Shown: positions 1 to 6,764, counted from the first letter of the stretch. The stretch: 15,222 nt of DNA from Acidimicrobiaceae bacterium (GCA_003156795.1 PMHU01000093.1:250-15471), one strand, 5' to 3'. Notes: generated from the letters alone by a model not told the origin. Numbers and translations: made by a program.

Positions 1-920
1 ATGTCGGGTCGGTTGGTGGCGGCTATGAGGATCACGCCCCCGCGAACGTCGAAGCCGTCCATTTCGACGAGCAGCTGATTGAGGGTCTGCTCTCTCTCGT
101 CGTGCCCTCCGCCCACGCCGGCCCCCCGGTGGCGCCCGACCGCGTCGATTTCGTCCATGAAGACGATGGCCGGGGCGTTGGCTTTGGCCTGCTCGAACAG
201 GTCCCTCACCCGGCTGGCTCCGACGCCGACGAACATCTCCACGAAGTCAGAACCCGAGATGGAGAAGAAGGGGACCCCCGCTTCTCCGGCCACGGCCCGG
301 GCCAGGAGGGTCTTACCGGTTCCCGGGGGCCCGAAAAGCAACACACCCTTGGGGATCTTGGCCCCGAGGGCGTGGAAGCGGCCAGGGGCTTCGAGGAACT
401 CCTTGATCTCCTGAAGCTCGGCCACGGCTTCGTCTGCCCCGGCGACGTCGGCGAAGGTCACTTTGGGCTGGTCCTTGCTTGCCGTCTTGGCCTTCGCCTT
501 CCCAAACTGCATCAACCGGGACCCGCCGCCCTGCATCGAGTTCATGAAGTAGAAAAACACGCCTAGGAGCAGCAGGAGGGGCAGCCAGTCCTCGAGCAGG
601 GTAAGCAACAGGTTGGACTTGCTGGGCGAGGTGTTGACCACCGCTCCGGAGCCGAGCAACTTGGTCGTGAGGTCCTCGGTGAGGCGGTCCGGGTACTGGA
701 CGACGTATGAAGTTCCGCCCTTGAGCTTGCCCGTGACCTCGTCGCTGCTGCTGTGAATCGTGGCCGTGGCCACAGTGCCCCGCGTCCCCAAGTCGTTCTC
801 AAAGACGCTGAGGCTCAAAGTGGTGCGGTTCGGCCCTCCACGCAGCACGTTGAACAGGAGCAAAATGACGCCGACCGCCAAAATTGCGTACGCGACGCGG
901 CTGCGCAGGACCTTTTTCAT
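1..920 (-). CDS. ftsH: ATP-dependent zinc metalloprotease FtsH, partial (C-terminus beyond window)
   Basis: Membrane-anchored AAA+ protease that extracts and degrades misfolded or short-lived membrane and cytosolic proteins. Only the first 306 codons are here. Visible in order: TM1 about residues 8-26, an extracytoplasmic segment, TM2 about 104-125, then the AAA domain with Walker A GPPGTGKT (197-204, Lys203) and Walker B with DEID (256-259). The reading ends at ATNRPD, so the arginine finger region and the HExxH protease domain lie outside the window. The ATG at 920 overlaps the hpt stop as ATGA, which implies translational coupling. It is the last visible gene of the zincin-tilS-hpt-ftsH operon. 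The identification is secure from motifs and from the standard hpt-ftsH neighbourhood. Confidence 0.97.
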   Translation of the reverse strand, partial: MKKVLRSRVAYAILAVGVILLLFNVLRGGPNRTTLSLSVFENDLGTRGTVATATIHSSSDEVTGKLKGGTSYVVQYPDRLTEDLTTKLLGSGAVVNTSPSKSNLLLTLLEDWLPLLLLLGVFFYFMNSMQGGGSRLMQFGKAKAKTASKDQPKVTFADVAGADEAVAELQEIKEFLEAPGRFHALGAKIPKGVLLFGPPGTGKTLLARAVAGEAGVPFFSISGSDFVEMFVGVGASRVRDLFEQAKANAPAIVFMDEIDAVGRHRGAGVGGGHDEREQTLNQLLVEMDGFDVRGGVILIAATNRPD

Positions 921-1525
921 GGGTGCCCCAGGGTAGCCCTCAGGTCGTTGCGGCCGGTCTCCCCCCTGTAAGTGGCGATAAACGGGAGGTTTCGGTAACG
1001 CTCCGCCACGTCGAGGCCATAGCCGACCACGAAATCGGGGGGGATCCGGAAGCCCTCATAGGCGAGATCGAGGTCGACAGACTGGAGTCCGTCTTTGACC
1101 AGCAGCGCCACCACCTCGAGCGAGGACGGGTGACGCGCCGCCAGGTTGCGACGCAGGTATGAAAGGGTCAGCCCCGAGTCGACGATGTCCTCCACGATGA
1201 GCACGTGGCGACCGGTCAGATCCAGGTCGAGGTCCTTGACGATGCGCACCACGCCGCTCGTGCGGGTCGCACTGCCATACGACGAGACGGCCATGAAGTC
1301 GAGCTCTACCGGCAGGCGGATGGACCGGGCCAGGTCGGATAGGAAGAAGCACGCCCCTTTGAGCACCCCAACCAGAAGGGGCGGTCGCCCGGCGTAGTCG
1401 GCCGTGATCTGGGCGCCTAGCTCGCGCACGCGTCGCTTGAGGTCCTGCTCGGATACCACGACGTCTCCGACGTGGGGGTCCCCGACTCCAAGCTCGCCAG
1501 CGGTCGGCCCGTCAGGTTCGATCAT
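917..1525 (-). CDS. hpt: Hypoxanthine phosphoribosyltransferase
   Basis: Cytoplasmic purine-salvage enzyme that joins hypoxanthine (and often guanine) to PRPP, giving IMP or GMP. The 202-aa protein shows the PRPP-binding loop VLIVEDIVDSGLTL, the flexible-loop SSYGS segment and the N-terminal VGVLKGACFF segment seen in this family. The start is the ATG at 1525, 12 nt after the tilS stop; it gives a slightly long N-terminus (about 24 residues before VVSEQDL). An internal GTG just before VSEQDL is the only nearby alternative. The stop overlaps the ftsH start by 4 nt. Order tilS-hpt-ftsH is conserved in many Gram-positive bacteria, which supports the call. Confidence 0.95.
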   Translation of the reverse strand: MIEPDGPTAGELGVGDPHVGDVVVSEQDLKRRVRELGAQITADYAGRPPLLVGVLKGACFFLSDLARSIRLPVELDFMAVSSYGSATRTSGVVRIVKDLDLDLTGRHVLIVEDIVDSGLTLSYLRRNLAARHPSSLEVVALLVKDGLQSVDLDLAYEGFRIPPDFVVGYGLDVAERYRNLPFIATYRGETGRNDLRATLGHP

Positions 1526-1537
1526 TCGGTGTCGACC

Positions 1538-2446
1538 CTACTGGGCGAGAATGAGAAGCCGGCCCGCGCTGAGCTGGACCCGCCGACCGCCTTCGAGTTC
1601 GCACGCCCGGGCCTGACCGCACGCAACGGTCAAGACCCGGGCCACTTCCTCCGACGACGGCGGGTGGGCCTCTTCGTCGCCCAAGCCTTCCTCCGAACGC
1701 AGCCAGCCGCGCACCGCCCGTCGGCTCAGGGCGATCGGAGCGGCCCGAAGCCCTTCGGCGTCGGTCGGGTCGATCGCCGCGGCCAGTTCCTGCAGCACAT
1801 CAGAGTCAGCCGCGAGCAACGCCGCCTGCCTGGCCAGAACCGGTACCACGTCCCGTCCGGCCACCTCGCAAAGGAGCGGGATGACCTCGGCGCGGACGCG
1901 GTTGCGTCGGAACCTGGAATCCTGGTTGGTGGGGTCCACGATTGGGACCAAGCCCACCGACAGGCACAGCGCCACCGTTTCGCTCCTGCGCAGCCGCAAC
2001 AGCGGGCGACGAGCCCGTCCCACCGAGTTGCTCCGCATACCAGAAAGACCGTCGAGAGCGGCGCCTCGCAAGACGTTGAGCATTACCGTCTCGGCCTGAT
2101 CGTCCATGGTATGACCGGTCATCACCCCGTCCGGCAGCGACGAATAGCGGGCCCGACGGGCCCGAGCCTCCAGGTCGGGGCCAGGCGTTACCCGCACCGA
2201 GCGGGCCTCGAAACCCAACCCAAACTGAGCGGCGGCGGCCGCGACCACCTCGGCCTCGGCGGACGAGCCCTCGCGGAGTCCGTGATCGACGTGGACGGCA
2301 ACGGCTTCGAGGCCGGCGCTGGCGGCCAGAACCAGCAAGGCCATGGAATCCGGTCCGCCCGAGACGGCAAGAGACACGCGTCCGCTTTGCGGTGGAGGAA
2401 AGTCGCAGCGAGCGAGCAACTCGCCCGCCAGCTCGCCGCCGCCCAT
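1538..2446 (-). CDS. tilS: tRNA(Ile)-lysidine synthase
   Basis: Ligates lysine to the wobble cytidine of the CAU-anticodon isoleucine tRNA, changing its decoding to AUA; the enzyme is generally essential. The 302-aa protein has the N-type PP-loop ATP-binding motif SGGPDS at residues 29-34, followed by HVDHGLR and GHTMDDQAET, both diagnostic of TilS. The protein is short compared with the two-domain enterobacterial form and lacks an obvious C-terminal TilS_C domain, as is common in actinobacteria. The ATG at 2446 shares its A with the stop of the upstream gene (TGATG), so translation is probably coupled. The open frame continues upstream inside the zincin gene, but those residues look like frame shadow, so I kept this start. 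Confidence 0.94.
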   Translation of the reverse strand: MGGGELAGELLARCDFPPPQSGRVSLAVSGGPDSMALLVLAASAGLEAVAVHVDHGLREGSSAEAEVVAAAAAQFGLGFEARSVRVTPGPDLEARARRARYSSLPDGVMTGHTMDDQAETVMLNVLRGAALDGLSGMRSNSVGRARRPLLRLRRSETVALCLSVGLVPIVDPTNQDSRFRRNRVRAEVIPLLCEVAGRDVVPVLARQAALLAADSDVLQELAAAIDPTDAEGLRAAPIALSRRAVRGWLRSEEGLGDEEAHPPSSEEVARVLTVACGQARACELEGGRRVQLSAGRLLILAQ

Positions 2447-3537
2447 CAGCCCGATACGGCTGGAGGCGCGACCGCGGCTGCTCGGGTGATCCACTGGTCC
2501 GGATCGCGGATCTCGGACCAGCTCGGAAGCCAACCGGGGCCTTCCCACACCCTCGTCAGAAGGCTCGGACCTCCGGCCTTCTCCACCGCCTCGATGAAGC
2601 GTTCTCCCTGCTCGTACTGGCGCAACTTGGCGTCTAGTCCGATCAGCACGCTGAGCATTTTGGCCACGCCCCGTTGCCGACGCCTCTGGCGCAGCACCTG
2701 GCTGAACCGGGTCGCGCTCGGGATGCGGTCGACGCCGGCCCGGTCCATGGTGACGTCGCCGTGCCCCTCGAGCAAGCTCATCATCCCGCCGATCTCCTGG
2801 ATGGCTTCGTACTGGTCGGGAGACGCGATGAGGGTGATCAGCCCACCGTCGTCCAGCGGATTGTGGCCCGACCGGATGCTGTCCGCCGAGCGCCGCAGGG
2901 CCTGGAGCAGCTGCTTGGGGTCGGGTTCGAACCCGGCCATCGTGCGCTCCACCAGTGAGAGGAAATGGCCCCGCATCCACGGCACGCCGGTGAACTGGGC
3001 CCTGTGGGTCACTTCGTGCAGGGCCAGCCAGAGGCGGAACTCCCGGGGGTTGAAGCCATGACGTCGCTCGATGGCCACGATGTTGGGCCCGACGTAATAG
3101 ACGATGTCCTGGTCCTCGGGATTCTCGTCCTCGATGATCAACTGGTCATACTGCCCGAGAACGCGCGTCGACATCCACCCGAGCAAGAGACCCATTTCGG
3201 TTCCGGCCAAATGGTGCGACACCTTGGCCGGCATCGGGCTCCACCGACCCGACCCATCCAGTCGGGCCGCGAGCTTGTCGGTAACGGGGCGCAGCAGCCG
3301 TTGGAACGAAGCCACGTTGGCCTCCACCCACTGGGCTCGATCCGCCACCCGAGCGCGAGCCGGGCCGACGAGAGACCGCAGCCCGGTCTCGGCTGCGACG
3401 AGCTCCTCGGCCAGCGGCGTCAACTCACCGAAGTCGGTCTCGAGCGATCGCCGCTCGTAGTCCGTGAGCGGTGGCTGATGACGAGCGACCCGAGCGGCCA
3501 CGCGAGTGGCCGTGTCCCACGAGATGAGCTCAACCAT
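2446..3537 (-). CDS. Zincin-like metalloprotease, DUF2342 / F420-biosynthesis-associated family
   Basis: A 363-aa protein with a clear zinc-protease signature HEVTH at residues 174-178, preceded by YVGPNIVAIERR and followed by QFTGVPW, WMRGHF and a GGMMSLLEGHGD segment that probably supplies further metal ligands. This matches the actinobacterial zincin family annotated as 'zinc-dependent metalloprotease' or 'coenzyme F420 biosynthesis-associated protein'. Its substrate is not established to my knowledge. It has no signal peptide or membrane segment, so it is probably cytoplasmic. It is the first gene of the operon and its TGA overlaps the tilS ATG. The start at 3537 has no strong ribosome site; a TACGAT box lies 24 nt upstream. 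Family call is strong, function open. Confidence 0.85.
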   Translation of the reverse strand: MVELISWDTATRVAARVARHQPPLTDYERRSLETDFGELTPLAEELVAAETGLRSLVGPARARVADRAQWVEANVASFQRLLRPVTDKLAARLDGSGRWSPMPAKVSHHLAGTEMGLLLGWMSTRVLGQYDQLIIEDENPEDQDIVYYVGPNIVAIERRHGFNPREFRLWLALHEVTHRAQFTGVPWMRGHFLSLVERTMAGFEPDPKQLLQALRRSADSIRSGHNPLDDGGLITLIASPDQYEAIQEIGGMMSLLEGHGDVTMDRAGVDRIPSATRFSQVLRQRRRQRGVAKMLSVLIGLDAKLRQYEQGERFIEAVEKAGGPSLLTRVWEGPGWLPSWSEIRDPDQWITRAAAVAPPAVSG

Positions 3538-3561
3538 TGCGTCCGCGCCCGGGCATGAGGC

Positions 3562-3567
3562 ATCGTA
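3562..3567 (-). promoter_or_regulatory. Candidate -10 box for the zincin-tilS-hpt-ftsH operon
   Basis: TACGAT on the minus strand, 24 nt upstream of the zincin ATG, in the only gap ahead of the operon. It fits the TANNNT -10 form. No recognisable -35 was seen, so this is weak evidence based on position and sequence. Confidence 0.35.
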
Positions 3568-3593
3568 TCCGCACCCGCTAGCTACCCGGCGCC

Positions 3594-3637
3594 CAGCGGC
3601 GGCCGGCCCGCATCACCGCGTGGCCGGCTGGCCGCTG
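3594..3637 (-). terminator. GC-rich hairpin between regulatory block and zincin operon
   Basis: CAGCGGC (3594-3600) pairs with GCCGCTG (3631-3637), and GCCGGCC (3602-3608) pairs with GGCCGGC (3622-3628) after a 1/2-nt internal loop. There is no T-run, so it is not a classical intrinsic terminator, but it lies just past the stop of the small gene and before the next operon. A smaller hairpin, CCCGC/GCGGG (3644-3658), sits next to that stop. Terminator function is inferred from position. Confidence 0.45.
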
Positions 3638-3660
3638 CCAGCGCCCGCCTAGCGCGGGGA

Positions 3661-3849
3661 CTATGCGATCTTGCGGCCGCGCGTGCGGGGAACCGCCATG
3701 GGCTCGTGCACGTAGCAATACTTACCGTTGTTGTACATCGACAGCCTGGTTTTGCAGCCTGGCTCCCGGCACGTCCGGCCCTTGCCGAACGCCCTGGACG
3801 GCCTCTCGCTGCCGCTGAGGGTGTGCCCTCCAAGAGATCGTTCGCTCAT
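3661..3849 (-). CDS. Small Cys/His zinc-ribbon-like protein, 62 aa, SigR-promoter driven
   Basis: Unnamed 62-aa protein. It has the ligand pattern C27-X4-C32-X12-C45-X2-H48, good for one zinc site, with an LSMYN core between the pairs, and a basic tail PRTRGRK (54-60) that could contact nucleic acid. The core resembles small actinobacterial proteins with a C..C..LS.YN..C..H pattern, from memory only. Start choice: the ATG at 3849 has AGGTGG 5 nt upstream; an in-frame GTG at 3858 and another at 3852 are alternatives. A SigR-type promoter lies directly upstream and would start transcription almost at the start codon. It is 42 nt after rsrA on the same strand. A role in disulfide-stress response is inferred; the four zinc ligands could be redox sensitive. 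No known function can be assigned. Confidence 0.75.
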   Translation of the reverse strand: MSERSLGGHTLSGSERPSRAFGKGRTCREPGCKTRLSMYNNGKYCYVHEPMAVPRTRGRKIA

Positions 3850-3860
3850 CACTACCACCT

Positions 3861-3886
3861 AACGCTGACCGGTTGGTTTGTGTTCC
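3861..3886 (-). promoter_or_regulatory. SigR/SigH-type ECF promoter for the small zinc-ribbon gene
   Basis: On the minus strand GGAAC (3886-3882) is separated by exactly 18 nt from GTT (3863-3861), equivalently 17 nt from CGTT. This matches the published Streptomyces SigR consensus GGAAT-N18-GTT and the mycobacterial SigH form with GGAAC/T. It begins six bases after the rsrA stop codon and lies fully in the intergenic gap. Predicted transcription start is around 3852-3855, within a few bases of the start codon. Confidence 0.7.
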
Positions 3887-3891
3887 TTGCG

Positions 3892-4185
3892 TTACCTATA
3901 CGGTTCCTCGGCTGAATCGGATGCCTTTGTAAGCGCTTCCGCGATCTTCTGGCGGAGACTGTCGGGCACCTGGTCCCGGCAACAGCGGGCCACGATCGCC
4001 TTCAACTCGGCTTCGAAGTCGAAGGCCCCCAGGCACGGCGAGCACTCACTCAGGTGTCGTTGAATGTCCAGTCGCCGCTCCGGGGTGAGCTCCCCGTCCA
4101 GATAGTGGTAGAGGGTGCGGAGCGCGTCCTGGCACTCGCCGCCGCCCATGAGGTCTTCCACGCTGTAGTGCTCTGCTCGTCCCAT
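3892..4185 (-). CDS. rsrA: RsrA-type zinc anti-sigma factor
   Basis: Redox-sensing ZAS anti-sigma factor that holds SigR inactive until disulfide stress oxidises its cysteines and releases zinc. The 97-aa protein shows H44-X3-C48-X2-C51 (HLSECSPC), an upstream C18, and the paired C68-C69, matching the H37/C41/C44, C11 and C61-C62 positions of Streptomyces coelicolor RsrA. VPDSLRQKI near the C-terminus is also shared. I start at the ATG at 4185, 10 nt after the sigR stop; a longer reading to 4245 would run into sigR and adds residues not expected in the family. Gene order sigR-rsrA is the standard one, and co-transcription is very likely. Confidence 0.92.
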   Translation of the reverse strand: MGRAEHYSVEDLMGGGECQDALRTLYHYLDGELTPERRLDIQRHLSECSPCLGAFDFEAELKAIVARCCRDQVPDSLRQKIAEALTKASDSAEEPYR

Positions 4186-4195
4186 AGTGACTGCT

Positions 4196-4777
4196 TTAGC
4201 TAGGTGTCTCGCCGGCCGTTCCGACCAACCCGCGTTCCGTTCCAAAGTCGTGCAACATCTTCTGAAGCGCTCTTCTTCCGCGATGCAGCCGACTCATCAC
4301 TGTTCCGATCGGAATATCGAGTATTTCGGCGATCTCCTTGTAGGAGAACCCTTCGACGTCGGCCAGCAATACGGCCATCCGGAATTGCTCCGGAAGGGCC
4401 TCCACGGCTTCCTTGACCTCGGTCTCGGTGAAGTGCTCCAAAACTTCCTCCTCAGCGCTGCGCCCAGCGCTCACCGCCTCCAGCCCCCCGAGGCGCCGGT
4501 ACAAGTAGAGGTCCTCGACCTCGTCCAGCTCGGTCTGCTCGGGCCGGCGACGCCGGGCCCGGTAGGAGTTGATGAAAGTGTTGGTCAGTATGCGGTACAG
4601 CCAGGCCTTGAGGTTGGTCCCCTCCTTAAACGACCCAAATGCCCGATAGGCCTTGAGGTACGTCTCTTGGACCAGGTCCTCGGCGTCGGAGGGGTTGCGG
4701 GTCATGCGCAAGGCCGCGCTGTACAAAGACCCCATATATTCCATAGCGAGATCGGCGAACTGGGCCTGGTCGGCCAT
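4196..4777 (-). CDS. sigR: ECF sigma factor SigR/SigH (disulfide-stress)
   Basis: RNA polymerase sigma factor of the SigR/SigH (ECF12) group that directs the thiol-oxidative stress regulon. The 193-aa protein has sigma region 2 (about residues 10-75, with SDAEDLVQETYLKAY and LKAWLYRILTNTFIN) and region 4 (about 125-175, with LPEQFRMAVLLADVEGFSY and a helix-turn-helix ending GTVMSRLHRGRRAL). Assignment to the SigR group rests on this sequence and on the adjacent rsrA. The ATG at 4777 has no ribosome site but has TAGGGT exactly 7 nt upstream, consistent with a leaderless transcript. No GGAAT-N18-GTT was found directly upstream of it, so autoregulation, usual for SigR, is not evident here. Confidence 0.93.
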   Translation of the reverse strand: MADQAQFADLAMEYMGSLYSAALRMTRNPSDAEDLVQETYLKAYRAFGSFKEGTNLKAWLYRILTNTFINSYRARRRRPEQTELDEVEDLYLYRRLGGLEAVSAGRSAEEEVLEHFTETEVKEAVEALPEQFRMAVLLADVEGFSYKEIAEILDIPIGTVMSRLHRGRRALQKMLHDFGTERGLVGTAGETPS

Positions 4778-4784
4778 GGGCAGA

Positions 4785-4790
4785 ACCCTA
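4785..4790 (-). promoter_or_regulatory. Putative -10 of leaderless sigR promoter
   Basis: TAGGGT on the minus strand, separated by 7 nt from the sigR ATG. This is the TANNNT-N7-start arrangement of leaderless actinobacterial transcripts. It lies in the 42-bp gap after merR, so sigR can probably be transcribed independently of merR. Confidence 0.55.
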
Positions 4791-4819
4791 GCCCGACCCT
4801 GTGACAGGCTCCGGGAGCT

Positions 4820-5608
4820 TTACGTCACACTCTGAGCGGCTTCAGGCTCCTCCGAAGTGGCCGCCCGGGCCAGGTGAGAGCCGACCTCGGCGCCGATCCG
4901 CCGGTCGAGGGCCGTCGCCAGGCCGGCCTCGACGACCTCCTTGGCCAAAGGACGAAGGCGGCGGACGACCTCGCTCAAGTTGCGCACTCGTTGCGGTGAC
5001 AACGGTTCCAGACTCTCTCCGACGATGTGCTTGGATACCATCTCGACGTACAAGCGGGCGATGTTGTCGGTAGCGGTAGCGATGGTGGCGCCCAATTCGA
5101 AGACGGCTTCGACCGGAACGCCGGCGCGAAGTAGCACCGATGCGCCTTCGATCAACCTGCGGTCCTCGACGCGGAAGTGCTCGCCTTCGGGAGTGATCAG
5201 GCCTAGCTGGACGGCCGCTTCGAGGTGTTCCGGCGCCAGGGGAGCGAGGAGCTCTCGAAGCTCCTCCTCGGTGTAAAGGAAGGAGCGGTCCTCTCCCCAC
5301 GGGGCGATCAGCGCCGCCTCCAGTCCCAGCACGTCCCGCAGATCCTGACCGCGGACCCAAACGTCGATCAGCTCGGCGATGTTGGCCAGGGTGTAGCCGC
5401 GCGACAGCATCTCGCCGATGAGTCGCAGTCGGGCCAGGTGGGATTCTGAATACCAGCCGACCCGGCCGATCTTGTCTGGCGGGGGCAGCAGGCCGCGGTC
5501 CTGGTAGGCCCGCACGTTCCGCACTGTCGTGGCCGCCAATCGGGCCAGATCGTCGATCCGGTACCGCTCCTCTTCACGACCATCACCCGGTTCGGTCACC
5601 ACGCCCAT
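4820..5608 (-). CDS. MerR-family transcriptional regulator
   Basis: A 262-aa regulator with an N-terminal MerR winged helix-turn-helix (RYRIDDLARLAATTVRNVRA, about residues 15-34, then YQDRGLLPPP and the GWYSESHLARLRLI segment) and a roughly 170-residue helical C-terminal domain that I do not recognise. It contains no cysteine in the chosen reading, so it is not itself a thiol or metal-thiolate sensor like SoxR or MerR. The start is the ATG at 5608; the open frame extends to 5707, but those residues cross a promoter-like box and a palindrome and are not MerR-like. It sits 42 nt upstream of sigR on the same strand and diverges from gpsA, so it may regulate either side or itself. Target and ligand are unknown. 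Confidence 0.85.
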   Translation of the reverse strand: MGVVTEPGDGREEERYRIDDLARLAATTVRNVRAYQDRGLLPPPDKIGRVGWYSESHLARLRLIGEMLSRGYTLANIAELIDVWVRGQDLRDVLGLEAALIAPWGEDRSFLYTEEELRELLAPLAPEHLEAAVQLGLITPEGEHFRVEDRRLIEGASVLLRAGVPVEAVFELGATIATATDNIARLYVEMVSKHIVGESLEPLSPQRVRNLSEVVRRLRPLAKEVVEAGLATALDRRIGAEVGSHLARAATSEEPEAAQSVT

Positions 5609-5616
5609 GGTACAAT

Positions 5617-5622
5617 AGTCTA
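5617..5622 (-). promoter_or_regulatory. Putative -10 of merR promoter
   Basis: TAGACT on the minus strand, 8 nt before the merR ATG, fitting a leaderless or near-leaderless start. No ribosome site is visible ahead of that ATG, which supports this reading. The opposite strand carries TACAAT at 5611-5616, which overlaps nothing needed for gpsA and may be chance. Confidence 0.4.
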
Positions 5623-5641
5623 TGTGCCAATAACGTATGGG

Positions 5642-5655
5642 ACAGTGTAAACTGT
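5642..5655. promoter_or_regulatory. Palindrome ACAGT-N4-ACTGT, candidate operator between merR and gpsA
   Basis: A perfect 5-bp inverted repeat around GTAA in the 114-bp divergent gap. MerR regulators bind short dyads in promoter spacers and often sit next to their own gene, so this is a candidate MerR site. It contains TAAACT (5648-5653), a possible gpsA -10, which would let a bound protein affect gpsA. No matching -35 was found. Confidence 0.4.
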
Positions 5656-5707
5656 AACGGTCACGGTCCTGGTCTTTTTCCCCTATGTTGAGCCCGAAAA
5701 CGAGCAC

Positions 5708-5713
5708 GGGGGA
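5708..5713 (+). promoter_or_regulatory. Ribosome binding site of gpsA
   Basis: GGGGGA, 9 nt before the ATG at 5723. It decides this start, as no other in-frame start nearby has a purine-rich site. Confidence 0.6.
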
Positions 5714-5722
5714 TGGTCAGAC

Positions 5723-6712
5723 ATGAACGTCACAGTCCTTGGTGCCGGGTCCTGGGGGACCACGGTGGCCAGCTTGACCACGGCCCTCAACCCCACGCTG
5801 ATCTGGGCCCGAAACCCCGAGGTGGCAGCCGAGATCAACGACTCGCACGCCAACGCCACCTACCTCCCCGCCGCCAATCTCCCCAAGCGACTGCGGGCCA
5901 CGGCCGACATGGCTGAAGCAGTGCGTTCGGCCGACGTGCTGATCGTCGGTGTCCCCTCGAAGGGGTTCAGGGCCACCGTGGAGGAGGCCCGCAAGTCGAT
6001 CCGGCCGTGGATACCGGTCGTCAGCCTGACCAAGGGGATCGAAAGCGGCAGCCTCCTGCGCATGACCCAAGTCATCGAAGAGCTCCTGCCCGGCCACCCC
6101 GCCGCCGCGCTCACAGGCCCAAACCTGGCCCGGGAGATCATGGCCGGCCAGGCCGCCGCGGCCGTGATCGCGACCGAAGACCTGGGCGTGGCGGCGGCGC
6201 TGCAAAAGGTCCTGCAGCACAGGCTGTTCCGGATCTATCGCAACCACGATGTGATCGGCTGCGAGATCGGCGGGGCCCTCAAGAACGTGATCGCCATCGC
6301 AGCCGGCATCGGCGAGGGGCTCGGCGTTGGCGACAACACGCGCGCCGCGGTGATGACCCGGGGTCTGGCCGAACTGGCCCGGCTTGGTGTCGCCATGGGG
6401 GGAGAGCCACAAACCCTCGCCGGGCTGGCGGGCATGGGGGACTTGGTGGCGACGTGCATGAGTCCGTTTTCGCGCAATCGCACGGTCGGCGAGATGCTGG
6501 GCCGGGGCAAGCCCCTCGACGAGATCCTGGCCGAGATGCACATGGTGGCGGAGGGGGTCGGGACGGCTCAGACGGCGTTGTTCCTCGCTGAGAGATACGG
6601 GGTGGAATTGCCGATCTGCTCGGAGATCCACAAGGTGGTCACGGGCCAGCAAGCGGCTGCCGCAGCGTACGTGGGCCTGCGACCGCCCGGCCACGAGTCC
6701 GACCCCATGTAG
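5723..6712 (+). CDS. gpsA: NAD(P)-dependent glycerol-3-phosphate dehydrogenase
   Basis: Cytoplasmic enzyme that reduces dihydroxyacetone phosphate to sn-glycerol-3-phosphate, the backbone for phospholipids. The 329-aa protein has the N-terminal Rossmann motif GAGSWGT (7-13), the VPSK and SLTKGIE segments (Lys104), the GPNLAREI motif (132-139) and the catalytic-lysine segment EIGGALKNVIAIAAG (Lys187), all typical of GpsA. Length is normal for the family. It is transcribed divergently from merR and is followed 177 nt later by a glycerophosphodiester phosphodiesterase on the same strand, which also yields glycerol-3-phosphate. Confidence 0.96.
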   Translation: MNVTVLGAGSWGTTVASLTTALNPTLIWARNPEVAAEINDSHANATYLPAANLPKRLRATADMAEAVRSADVLIVGVPSKGFRATVEEARKSIRPWIPVVSLTKGIESGSLLRMTQVIEELLPGHPAAALTGPNLAREIMAGQAAAAVIATEDLGVAAALQKVLQHRLFRIYRNHDVIGCEIGGALKNVIAIAAGIGEGLGVGDNTRAAVMTRGLAELARLGVAMGGEPQTLAGLAGMGDLVATCMSPFSRNRTVGEMLGRGKPLDEILAEMHMVAEGVGTAQTALFLAERYGVELPICSEIHKVVTGQQAAAAAYVGLRPPGHESDPM

Positions 6713-6713
6713 C

Positions 6714-6764
6714 CCAGGACCAGGTGGCCCCAACCGTGTAAAACGTCGGGACCTGGCGCCCTGG
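6714..6764 (+). terminator. Hairpin after gpsA, possible terminator
   Basis: CCAGG (6714-6718) pairs with CCTGG (6760-6764) and CCAGGT (6720-6725) pairs with ACCTGG (6751-6756), with a 25-nt loop. It starts two bases after the gpsA stop. No T-run follows and the loop is large, so terminator activity is uncertain. The rest of the 177-bp gap also holds a 12-bp palindrome, GCGGCGCGCCGC (6833-6844), of unknown meaning. Confidence 0.3.

Noticed and set aside
1472..3061. 529-aa open frame on the plus strand opposite tilS and the zincin
   Set aside because: No recognisable domain, Arg/Pro-rich composition typical of frame shadow in high-GC DNA, and it lies opposite two well-supported genes.
4186..4245. 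Longer N-terminus for RsrA (20 extra residues)
   Set aside because: It would overlap the sigR 3' end by 50 bp and does not resemble RsrA N-termini; the ATG at 4185 aligns the first conserved Cys properly.
4778..4819. SigR autoregulatory promoter ahead of sigR
   Set aside because: The closest reading, GGAGC to GTT, has a 21-nt spacer and a poor -35, so it does not fit GGAAT-N18-GTT.
5609..5707. Longer N-terminus for the MerR regulator (33 extra residues)
   Set aside because: The extra residues are not MerR-like and would cover a promoter-like box and a palindrome in the divergent gap.
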